Assembly: GCA_948146395.1 (NCBI GenBank)
Contig: OX411548.1
Location: 64,747,020 to 64,811,019, forward strand
Direction: 5' to 3'
DNA length: 64,000 nt
Source: Fragum whitleyi
Taxonomy: Eukaryota > Mollusca > Bivalvia > Cardiida > Cardiidae
Position 1 is the first letter of the stretch; each line of letters starts with the position of its first letter. Positions 55,701-64,000 of this stretch are shown in pieces. A program made the translations under genes and the position numbers. A model generated the notes under the pieces. It saw only the letters and a program-made list of their open reading frames with translations, ran no database searches and was not told where the DNA came from.

Positions 55701-58700
55701 CATCTCATGCATGAAATGTAGCAGAGGTCTGGCACTTAGCTGAACCTCATTTCAAGCACTTTACTGTTATTTAAACATTAAAACAGTGTGGCAAAAGGAG
55801 CTCATCATTTTTTCTAACCAGACTATTTTAGGGTAAAACAACCTGAAGTTATTCAAGACCGGAGCGAATCCAAGTGGTATAGCACTTACAGGCTAGAAAA
55901 TGATGTAATTTTAGTACTGGTGCAAGAAATACTAGGAATGCATTGTTTGTTTGTTACAGCCTCTGTGTTATGAGTGAGAAATCTTTAAAAGTGGGGTTAA
56001 ATCCCATTCAAACAGGGCTGTTTAATGATCATTATAAATATGAATTTGCAAAAGTCTAATTCAATTTTGTTTAAGTAGCCAAATTTGCTTGTGTGTGACA
56101 CCCCACCCATTTCTTTCTGTAACTATCTCTTATCTCATAATTAACACTTTTAAAATAAAAGTAATAACAAAAACAGAATGTTAATGTACTAATTCTGATC
56201 ACTTATGATATTCACTGATGACTTTGAATATTTAAATTAATTAAGCCATTTTACTTCATTAGCCAATGAAAACAAATTTGTGGCTGAGTGCAAAACAGTT
56301 GTAACTGCCTATAAACATATAGGCAGTTACAGCTGTTTTGCGCTGAGCCATCGAAATGCTTTAATGAATTTTTATAGTGTATTTTTTCTCATCACAAAAA
56401 AGTTAGAATTTACCTGCTGCAGACAGTTGTCTTAACAGAACTGCTTTTTTGATATGCATACAAAAGAGTTGTGTTTTCCAATTTAGTTCACGAAGGTATC
56501 AAACAAAAATTTTCAGATATCAAGAATGTAGGAATTTCAACAGATATAATTATATCTTACACTTGAAAAACACTATTGGCCGAAACATCATGTATTGAAT
56601 TTTGACAAGTTTTAAATCCTTTTTTGAAGTTGTTTTCTTTATCAAATTAAAAAATATTGAATATAGATTGAATGAAGAATAAGCAGAGAGTATGCAATTG
56701 AGGGTTCTCTGGTAGATTATTGTTATGAGATCAATTTACTGAGGTTATAAATGTTGATTTTATTAAGATCATTACATCAGCTTTATGATAAAACAAAAAG
56801 ACGTATAAATGCCTAGGTAAGACTTTTAAGGATAAAGACCACAGAATGTCAGCCATGGTCAGACACAGAAATTTGAAGAAAAAAATCCTAGACCTGTGTG
56901 TTTTTTTAAAGGTTCAGTTTTTTGGGTTTTTTTTAAAAAAAACCCCCAAAAGATATCATTATAGCACTAATTCATCAAGAGTTGACTGACTCAGTATGTC
57001 CCATCAGTGCTGAATTGTTATACAGTGTACCATGTCTCTCAAACCATTATGAATTTGATGTCTTATGTATATTGTATATCATGGTTACACTAGATCAGTA
57101 TGAGTAGTTACATATCCAAGGGTCAGTGCTATACTATTGTAATTGCCTATATATTTATAGGCAATTACAATAGTTCTGCATGGATCCGTCAATATGATGC
57201 GGGGTTCAGTATGATGCTTCTGTGGCAATTTTGTCTGTATCCCTTATGAAAAATTTTAAAGAAATCCATTCAAGTACTAGAACTTTTCTTGAACTTTTCT
57301 ATAACATCTAAAACTTTTTTTTATGTTCAAGAACTGTTCTTGAACTTATAGAACTTCTAGAAGTCTGGTTCTAGAAAAGTTCAAGAAAAATTCAAGATAA
57401 CTTCTAGATCCTGAACAGAGGTCTTGGACCTTTTTCACTTAGGATGTGTGACTAGCAGGCAGTAGTATAAGTTTTTTAGCCATAATAAAACTGATAAGAA
57501 TATTGCAGTAAGAATATTGATCTATTTTACTTGAACTTTAAAATGATTTGATATTTAGAGAAATATCTTCTCTTATTATATTTAGACCCGAATTATGTTT
57601 GCACATTATATCATTCTGTTGCACATTTTTCACACTGACTAATCTGATCAACTAAATTTAACCTCTCTGCGTAAAAAAATGGGTTATAACCAGAAGGCTT
57701 TCCTATGATGCTTACACGAAACATCTTTCTATGATTTTGAATAGATAATATCATTTTGAAGACATTTTTTTCAACTCTATTATTACAAATTTACTTTTGC
57801 TGTATTACAAATTAACATATGCTGTACTTCTTGAATGGGCTATTAATGATGGTTTCAAAAGCAATTGAGCCTGTGTGTGACATTTCCAACAATTTGATAT
57901 GTGCGCAAGGCTAAAAAATCGAGTAGCCTAGACAGTCAGGTAGTACAATTGAAAGATTCCCTCACTGCCTAAAGACACTTTAACCCTTGTCATGCTGAGC
58001 ACACAATATTCCTGCTTTGGCAGGAGCTATAGACAAACATCAGCCTGCACATATGTGCAGTCTGAAGTTAGTCTACAACACCTGTTTCTCACTTTCAAAC
58101 CAGAATTGTCAATAGATAAGTTTTTCAAAATAGATACCTACAGTTGGTACCTTCAGTGCTTTTTGCACTTTGATTTTGATAAAATTTTTAGCCAAAATTT
58201 ATTCAGCATGACAAGGGTTAAGACCCTATCTTTCAATAAAGCACATAGTGAAGATTCTGGTCAGACTGTGCAGATGCACAGTCTGGCCAGAATCTTTACT
58301 AGACGCACAATTGATATTGTTGGAAATGTCATGGACAGGCTCAATTATTGAGGGTATATTTCTCCTGATGTCATAATTACATAGTTGTTTCTTTTAACAA
58401 AGTTTTTCAATTTTCGGTAAAATATTACAATTTAGTAAATGAAAGAGTGATAAAAAATACAAATAAACTTCCAGAACAATTTGGTTTAAAAGGACTTAAC
58501 GGTAACTTCTAAATTTCTATCACATACATAATAAAATGTTTCTTAGAAATTATTTTTTGATCATTACAGCAAAAGAATATAGAACAACAGAGAGTAGAAG
58601 CCCGTAGGAACAGACCCCCAGCCCCAGCCAGCCAACCTGCAGGGGGCCAGGTAGATTATATAGAACAGAATCAAAGGGCAAGGTCAGAGGATAAAAGGGC

Positions 58701-61700
58701 CTATCAGGACTATATGGTAGGTACTCAGAAAACAAAATGTATTACAAAAATGGATGGCTTTCTTTAAAGACATTACTCCTAAAGTTAATTATTGAGTCTG
58801 TTTGCTATTTAACTCTTGTGCTGATGATAAGGAATTTTACATAGGTGTAAGATGTGGTTTTTTATCAACCTTTTTTAGCTTGGCAATTTTTTGTATAAAA
58901 CCAAAGGTATTGCTATAGCCTTGGTGCTCTTGTCGTAGAGTTGGTTGTCTTTCAAAAAATTTGGCTTTTTGTGATATTTCTGAAAGAAGGGTACAATTTT
59001 TGTGCGAATTATGCCACTTTTCCGACTGAATTTTTTTCCACTATCCAGCACTCAACAGCCAAGCATAAGCATTTGTCGATGGTGCTTTTGTTTCTTTTAC
59101 ATTAATCAGAATACAAGTTCTTGCAATTTCAAGGCCATTTGCTCCAAAATGCAATTTGGTAGCACATCTGACTCCCAATCATGGGGTCCTCAGTCAGTGT
59201 GAAAATGTTTTCGAACATTTTGTCAACCACATTGGTCTACCACCAATTGGTGTATAAATGTAAACCTGGGATGACCAGTTGGAGGCTTGGAATGGATGAA
59301 TTGGTAGCACTTGTGAGAGAAATAAAGGAATCCATGATCAGATGCTCCAGCTGCTGTATTTGACTGAATGACTTAATGTGGGTTTATGACCCATAAGCAG
59401 GTGTTCTTCATTAAGAACGAGGAACTATAATGCTTAAAGACCTTTTGTAAAAGCAAGAATTTTTATTTTGTCTGTTTTTACATGTTTGCTAAAATTTAAA
59501 AGACCTCTCAATGGAAACTAAAATAAAAAAATATATACCATTATTTGTAAGTCTAATCAAACCCATTTTTTATGTGTACTTGTATTAATTGTCTTGTTCT
59601 TAATAAATATGTCAATAATATTTTTGTCTAAATTAATCAGCTATTGTGTAATCATATATGCTAGTGTTTTAGTAAAACTTCCCATAGATGGAAACCTAGT
59701 TTAAAACCTATTTGCATGCAGATTGACAATTCATGTCACTTTAGATAACTAGCAGATTTTGCCATCCAATTAGTGATTGGATGAACTTTGTTTATAATAT
59801 GACCTACGTTGCGGGAGTGAAATAAACCTGTTGAATATTTTTGATATTACATGGGTGTTATTACACTAGTGGAATAACAATGCAAATGAGCCCAGAACGA
59901 ATAGCAACGCTATCTTGTAACCGCGAAAATTACCTCATAATGTATATATTGTGACATCAGTTTTAAATGGTGTTATAAGTTTTGTGGAAAATTGAAATAT
60001 TGAATTTCATGAATTTTGACAATTTTTCGCAAAAATTCGGGTCATATTATAAACAGAATATACAATTTGTTCACATGATATACAGAATTTATTAAACTCA
60101 TCATCTAAAACAGATAAAAACTTGGCATAGCCTCGTTTTTATCTGTTTATAGATGACTCATTTAATAAATTCGGTATTCTATGACCACTCATTCAATATC
60201 CTCTATTTATATACGAAGTTAATATTACTCAGCTTGTTTCAAATCAAAGGAGTGAAGAGCCTGACTATTCAGAAAAATGTGTTCTTAGGATTTCAAGTTA
60301 TAGATAACTAAGTGAATTTTTAAGATGACCTCTTTTGAGTTTCATGTTAAAAAGAAAAGTGAATGATCATGGAAACATAGATGTTCATTCCAAAGTACTC
60401 TTTTTAAGTCTTTTTAAGTGTTATTCAAGATTTGAAAGATTGCATTAACAGGGGTTGAAAATTCCACTCGCCCGCTCGCATTTGCGAGTAGAAATTGCCA
60501 GAGGGTGAGTAGAATGTTGGGTGAGCTAGTCCGACGGGGCGAGTACAAATCTAGGCTTTCAATCATGCAAGGAAAAGCTGATCTTTAAACAAATGACCAT
60601 TGCAATGTAGCATCGTAGTCGCAGTTAATATTTCCCAATTTCCAACGGCTTCTAAATTGCAGATTGTCTTTAAAAATAATAAATGTTCCGAGGATGAGAG
60701 TTGTAAACTGGATGAGCCAAAATAAATTCAGTTACCCTTCTAAAGACTATCCGTTATATTTTTATATCCACCATTTATGCGACTATTTAATGAGACTATC
60801 GTGTAAACACGAGAGAAAATTGTGTTGCTGTGAAAACACAGATGACCTCGCCCAGTTCAGGTGTTCGGCGGTCCTTTTGAAGTCGGGCCATTCTCCGAGA
60901 AATTTATACAGTGACGTCATATTAAAGATTGGTTTCAAAATAAATCTTATGATATTCTCACATCTTTACCACTCGGATATTTTGATAAGGATTATATTTT
61001 TTATTTTAAGTAAGTAATTTTCGTTAGTAAATTGTTTCTAAACAGCGATTTATATGCACGCATAATAAATCTAATTTCGGTAATGTACACTTGCTGTGTT
61101 CAATCATATCTGCACCCTTTCAAAAGCCTTCAAATTCTTTGAGAAAGATGTTAGGGATAGTTTTAGAGATTTTCTTTTAGTAAAAAATTATAAAACAACA
61201 AAAAACAAAATAAAAACACACACACTAAAAAGGGGAGCGGGTCGCATTCAACCATCACCAATTATAATTTCAAAAAGCCGAGCGGGATGACATTGGTTGT
61301 TTAAAAGCACAGCTAACACTCGGACAACGAAAGAAAAATATATCTATAGCAAAGAAGTTATTCCAGGTCAAAACTTGTTTATTTGTATTTTAATAATTTT
61401 TTTGTCCGCATTTAATCTCCCGATTGTTTCTAATATTCAATAAAATATGGTACTTGTTCAAAAAATTTGTTTCTATTATTCGTGAGATTCAATGATATGA
61501 GTGCCGATTATCCATCGGATTTTTCATAGGCTAAAGAAGAAATGGTTTTGTGGTCCAGGTTGCTAATATCACAAATTCCTTATTATCTGTGTTGCTCATT
61601 AAGATATTCTTCTGTACATGTTGAGACCACATAGATTACCAATCTCTTTAATATTGAATACAAAATAGCAAACCATGTCATATGAACATACCTTTCCACA

Positions 61701-62595
61701 CAAGTTATATGAACAAACCTTTCCACGCACACTGGGTGGAAAGTTCTGATTTCATTCAAGTACTGTCACAATGAGTTAAATTTATACCGGGATCATGAAA
61801 ATTTCAACCAATTCAAATGACTTGTGTTCTTGTTATAAGACTTACCTACATTTTATTAATTTTGAAGGGCGAGCTCATTTGGTTTAAGGGCGAGTTGAAA
61901 TTTATGGTTACTAGTCCTACAGGACTAGTTGGGTTTTTAAGATTTTTCAACCCCTGATTAAAGGTTAAAGTGATAGTTTAAATGTTACATGGTCATGCCT
62001 GAAGCACTAATTGATCAATTTATTTCATGATTTAGTTTCTTTACTTAATGTTTTCATGGAAGTAATTTTGTTTAATTTACTATTCAGAGAGCCCTTATAA
62101 TTGAGAGGTATTTTTCTTAAATGACAATTGTTTCACTAGTAACAATTCTTATCTATATTTCACCAAAATGTTATGAAATTCTCTCAACTAATTTTAGGGA
62201 TTTATGGTTTGTTGTTTTGCATGTTGCATGTTATATGTTTTTCACCATATCCTTGTTCTTTTAATGAATTTTGCTCTAGACATTTTACCAGAAAATAGGG
62301 AAAAAATCACTTTAAAGGATGGCAATAAGATTTCAAGACAATGCATAGTTATATGATCAAACAAATTCAAGGTCATATGAAAACACGCTTACAATTGTAT
62401 TGTGCTGATCCTTAGAAATAATGCACAGTCTGGTAACAGTATTCAGTCTTGAATGAAACGTTTTTTCCTCTATGTAATAAGGGCAAATACCACCAACCAA
62501 ATGTTGTCACTGTAAAACCACCAATAAATTACGAGGAAGATCGTAAACGTCTTTCCGAAGAACGCAAACAAGACTATGAGGTGTATATGGAAAAG
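49615..62595 (+). CDS. CSPP1: centrosome and spindle pole-associated protein 1, 5' part
   Basis: Coding exons at 49,615-49,722, 50,341-50,430, 51,062-51,223, 54,251-54,379, 58,570-58,716 and 62,482-62,595 join in frame; all internal junctions are phase 0 and GT-AG. Family landmarks are SLPLDSDGYEAKQKRLKEEL followed by RNDF (exon 2), YERQRHEMNILRQREYNDFL (exon 4) and YEEDRKRLSEERKQDYEVYM (exon 6). They match the vertebrate CSPP1 pattern LPLG..YE.KK..LKEEL..DY and its KERLKLERNKEYNQFLR repeat. CSPP1 binds and stabilises microtubules at centrosomes, spindle poles and cilia; human loss causes a Joubert-type ciliopathy. The start is supported by an in-frame TAA at 49,609 in the unspliced leader, G at -3 and G at +4. 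The gene continues beyond the window. Extra exons may be missed in the long introns. Confidence 0.8.
50341..50430 (+). CDS. CSPP1: CSPP1 coding exon 2
   Basis: 30 codons, acceptor TTTCTACAG, donor GTATAT. It carries the most conserved CSPP1 motif. Confidence 0.88.
51062..51223 (+). CDS. CSPP1: CSPP1 coding exon 3
   Basis: 54 codons: DGPVNMNPYAPKHAPLASGP and on to YDADDEIRE; acceptor ATTCAATTAG (weak pyrimidine tract), donor GTTAGA. Confidence 0.78.
51391..51705. mobile_element. TA-flanked MITE
   Basis: CAGTCAATCTTGCTCAAGTG at the left, TTTTACTG at the right, TA on both sides (51,389-51,390 and 51,706-51,707). CSPP1 intron 3. Confidence 0.65.
51975..52170. repeat. TTAA-MITE family T1, eroded
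   Basis: CTTGTCTTGCTGAATAAA and GGCTCAGCATGACAAG ends, with the CTCCTGCTAAAGCAGGAATA word inside. Confidence 0.65.
52272..52304 (+). CDS. CSPP1: candidate CSPP1 microexon
   Basis: CTTTTAACAG, 33 nt, then GTATAT. It reads PAVLRNAFVLQ and is phase 0 at both ends, so it would fit exactly between exons 3 and 4. Length and sites suggest an alternatively spliced microexon, but nothing else proves it. Confidence 0.35.
52305..53500. other. CSPP1 intron, no recognisable feature
   Basis: Very AT-rich with homopolymers and TTATTATT runs. No repeat family or frame recognised. Confidence 0.4.
53500..53840 (+). repeat. pearl-like P2 remnant
   Basis: AGCTCGGGTCGGTACAG start, GGTATTGTTACAGCCTTGG, GTCGTTGTTG, and an AAGAGCCAAGCATCAC end. 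Confidence 0.4.
54251..54379 (+). CDS. CSPP1: CSPP1 coding exon 4
   Basis: 43 codons: PSDPVYYRVGTPEQGLRGLG and on to EYNDFLRQ; acceptor TTTGTTTCCCAG, donor GTAGTA. Confidence 0.85.
54380..55398. other. CSPP1 intron, no recognisable feature
   Basis: AT-rich, with diffuse ATTGACAATG-like words near 54,480-54,700. Confidence 0.35.
55399..55871. mobile_element. solo copy of the 472-bp repeat, diverged, inverted
   Basis: GGTTACACTCCTGTCTG to GACCGGAGCGAATCC, 473 bp, reverse orientation to 35,481 and 39,235 and clearly diverged. AAGT duplicated at 55,395-55,398 and 55,872-55,875. It shows the unit exists alone as an insertion. Confidence 0.85.
55880..56012 (+). mobile_element. SINE fragment
   Basis: ATAGCACTTACAGGCTAGAAA, AAATACTAGGAATGCATTG and AAAGTGGGGTTAAATCCC match the SINE 3' half. 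Confidence 0.5.
56281..56351. mobile_element. foldback mini-element, family F
   Basis: TGGCTGAGTGCAAAACAGTT plus GTAACTGCCTATA and an inverted copy; 71 bp, few mismatches. CSPP1 intron 4. Confidence 0.85.
57119..57188. mobile_element. foldback mini-element, family F
   Basis: GTCAGTGCTATACTATTGTA, ATTGCCTATA and an inverted copy. CSPP1 intron 4. Confidence 0.75.
57867..58342. mobile_element. MITE family M, interrupted by a TTAA MITE
   Basis: GAGCCTGTGTGTGACATTTC and an inverted GAGCCTGTCCATGACATTTC, then CAACAAT on both. AATT flanks each side (57,863-57,866 and 58,343-58,346). A palindrome ACTGTGCAGATGCACAGT lies inside. The T1 MITE at 57,984-58,217 is nested. Confidence 0.78.
57984..58217. 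mobile_element. TTAA-MITE family T1, nested
   Basis: CCCTTGTCATGCTGAGC and inverted TTCAGCATGACAAGGG; TTAA at 57,980-57,983 and 58,218-58,221. Confidence 0.88.
58570..58716 (+). CDS. CSPP1: CSPP1 coding exon 5
   Basis: 49 codons: QKNIEQQRVEARRNRPPAPA and on to RAYQDYM; acceptor GATCATTACAG, donor GTAGGT. Confidence 0.82.
58878..59095 (+). repeat. pearl-like P2 remnant
   Basis: TAGCTTGGCAATTTTTTGTA, AGGTATTGCTATAGCC, CAACAGCCAAGCATAAGCAT and GGTGCTTTTGTTTC correspond to 3,250-3,548. Confidence 0.5.
59155..59400 (+). mobile_element. tRNA-derived SINE, diverged copy
   Basis: TGGTAGCACATCTGACTCCC head, then CCAATTGGTGTATAAATGTA, AGTTGGAGGCTTGGAATGG and GCTCCAGCTGCTG. Confidence 0.6.
59755..60200. 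repeat. inverted-repeat element R3
   Basis: A hairpin (60,085-60,175: AATTTATTAAA, TCATCTA, AACAGATAAAAAC arms) within a stretch reminiscent of R1. Edges uncertain. Confidence 0.4.
60449..61956. mobile_element. 1.5-kb CAGGG-ended hAT-like element, non-autonomous
   Basis: CAGGGGTTGAAAA at the left and its inverted copy TTTTTCAACCCCTG at the right. ATTAA flanks both sides (60,444-60,448 and 61,957-61,961). GGCGAG/CTCGCC words cluster at both ends and ACTAGTCC/GGACTAGT forms a palindrome near 61,911-61,930. The longest open frame (60,664-61,017) resembles nothing I know. CSPP1 intron 5. Confidence 0.65.
62482..62595 (+). CDS. CSPP1: CSPP1 coding exon 6
   Basis: 38 codons: GKYHQPNVVTVKPPINYEED and on to DYEVYMEK; acceptor TTTTTTCCTCTATGTAATAAG, donor GTAACA. 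The unspliced frame reads on to 62,721, which is intron. Confidence 0.82.
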
Positions 62596-62721
62596 GTAAC
62601 AAGAGAGTCGGCACTTGTATTAGTCACTAGCTCAATGGCGTGGTTACTTTACTCTTGCACTGGTCTTATTTTGTTATTGAACAAAACCTCCCCCTCAGCT
62701 CTCGATAAGAGGGAGCAATAG

Positions 62722-63352
62722 AGATCCGTGATTTTTTTAGCTTCAATTCTATGTTGTAGGTGTTCACTGGAATCTTCCTGATGAAATTGCCTATAATTAT
62801 AAACACACAGAGACTTATAAAAGTTTCCTACAAATTCATACTATTTAGCTAACGAGGTTTTGTTCATAGACTTGCACATTCTGGAATTCATTTGCTTTCA
62901 TACGCATTTATATGCTTATATGCTTTTATTTCTGTCTTTTATGACATACTAAATATTTGGTAGACACACTTTGTTTAGAACTTTGACTAATTGACAAACT
63001 TTTAGAATACTCTCTTCTACCATCACTTTATAACACAGATTTACTGATTTAATTTAGAAACTACATGATTCTTACTATCTTAAGAGTACCCAAGCTGTAG
63101 CCATTAGCTAAAGGTAATGCAGAATGAATTAAGGTCCTTTTGTTACATTGCCTCTTCTTACTAATTCACAACATTATGTTGTTTGATTAAAAATGATGAG
63201 GGGATAGCAGGTTGTAGCTAAATAGACACAAACAAGTAGGGTGGATGATGGATGAGTGTAACAATTACATCACTGTATGAATGAAAACAATTTTGAGTAT
63301 GCAGCTGTTTTGTAAGCTTTTGCAAAAAGTAGTCCAATAAGAAATCTGTTTA
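62722..63352. other. CSPP1 intron, no recognisable feature
   Basis: AT-rich, no repeat family or exon recognised. Confidence 0.35.
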
Positions 63353-63356
63353 TTAA

Positions 63357-63598
63357 CCCTTGTCATGCTGAATAAATTTTGGCTAAAAATTTCCATCAAA
63401 ATCAAAGGGCAAAAAGCACTGAAAGTCCAAACTTTAGGTCAATTTTTATTTGAAAAACTAAATCTATTGAAAATTATTCTGGTGTAAAAGTGAGAAACAG
63501 GTGGTGTAGACTAACATCAGACTGCACATATGTGCAGGCTGATGTTTGTCTATAGCTCCTGCAAAAGCAGGAATATTCCGGGTTCAGCATGACAAGGG
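63357..63598. mobile_element. TTAA-MITE family T1, intact copy
   Basis: CCCTTGTCATGCTGAA and exact inverted copy TTCAGCATGACAAGGG; TTAA at 63,353-63,356 and 63,599-63,602. The interior has a CACATATGTG palindrome and CTCCTGCAAAAGCAGGA. Confidence 0.92.
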
Positions 63599-64000
63599 TT
63601 AACTGACAAATTTTTAAATTTTTGTTTTGTGATAATTAATCATACTAATGAAGATAATATTTGTTGATTTCATAAAGATTTGAAACTAAAAACCTCATCA
63701 CATTCATGTATGAGTCCGCTTTGTGTATTCATACAGTGTGATTAGGTTTTCAGTTTCATACCTCAATGAAATCAATAATTACTCTCTTCATCTCGTAAGT
63801 AAAATATCAATTTAGTTTCTGTGCTTTTTGATATAGACTTTTCTAAGCAGTTGCTGATTTGCAAGTATTTTCTCAATAAAGTCAATTTGCAAACAAGATA
63901 AAAAAAAAATTTTACTACTGCATTGAATTCAGATATGAAATATTTAGATATACCCGTATACAAGTTTATAAACATGATAATCATTTTATTCAAAGTCAAG

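Noticed and set aside
60664..61017. 117-codon open frame in CSPP1 intron 5 as a gene
   Set aside because: It lies inside a hAT-like non-autonomous element and resembles no transposase I know.
62449..62721. 90-codon open frame as one exon
   Set aside because: Only 62,482-62,595 is exon-like; the rest reads through acceptor and donor into intron.

Overview
The window looks like nuclear DNA of an animal, most probably a bivalve mollusc. A venerid clam is my guess, at low confidence. It is AT-rich. Its genes are split by GT-AG introns. Much of the rest is interspersed repeats, including several of the bivalve 'pearl'/Helentron-associated architecture: tandem cores of about 150-170 bp, a tetranucleotide GACG/GTCC microsatellite and a terminal hairpin. 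All identifications come from reading the sequence; no database search was run.

Genes. (1) The last coding exon (1,974-2,078, +) of an unrecognised gene that enters from the left edge. (2) A complete PITHD1 orthologue on the minus strand: six coding exons, 21,694 to 14,267, 213 codons. Its introns hold a 31-bp minisatellite, SINEs, MITEs and foldback elements. (3) The 5' part of a CSPP1 (centrosome and spindle pole associated protein 1) gene on the plus strand: six coding exons from 49,615 to 62,595, all phase 0, plus one candidate 33-nt microexon. It runs off the right edge. A consensus NRF1 site overlapped by an E2F site at 47,121-47,137 may mark its promoter. (4) A possible orphan exon at 13,280-13,401 (+).

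Mobile elements. 22.5-25.2 kb holds a 5'-truncated CR1/jockey-group LINE whose reverse transcriptase is still open, with a heptamer 3' tail. 35.5-39.7 kb holds the most unusual object. It is a Mutator-like (PF20700-type) transposase gene with one in-frame TGA, lying between two 472-bp direct repeats that I read as identical. The outer edges of the whole carry a 4-bp target duplication (AAAT). A third, diverged copy of the 472-bp unit stands alone at 55,399-55,871 with its own 4-bp duplication (AAGT) and imperfect inverted ends.

Non-autonomous elements. These include two TTAA-flanked piggyBac-type MITE families, TA-flanked mariner/Tc1-type MITEs, CAGGG-ended hAT-like MITEs with 8-bp or 5-bp target duplications, tRNA-derived SINEs, and a family of roughly 70-bp almost perfect palindromes. 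Several insertions are nested and give relative ages.

Layout. 0-14 kb: end of gene 1, then pearl-like and MITE sequence. 14.2-21.7 kb: PITHD1. 21.7-26.9 kb: LINE and the presumed PITHD1 upstream region. 26.9-29.6 kb: a pearl-like element carrying a second pearl insertion. 29.6-35.1 kb: repeat fragments. 35.5-39.7 kb: the transposase composite. 39.7-44 kb: repeats. 44-47.3 kb: comparatively repeat-poor DNA with regulatory-looking motifs. 47.3-64 kb: CSPP1 and its introns. PITHD1 and CSPP1 are divergent; gene 1 and PITHD1 are convergent.
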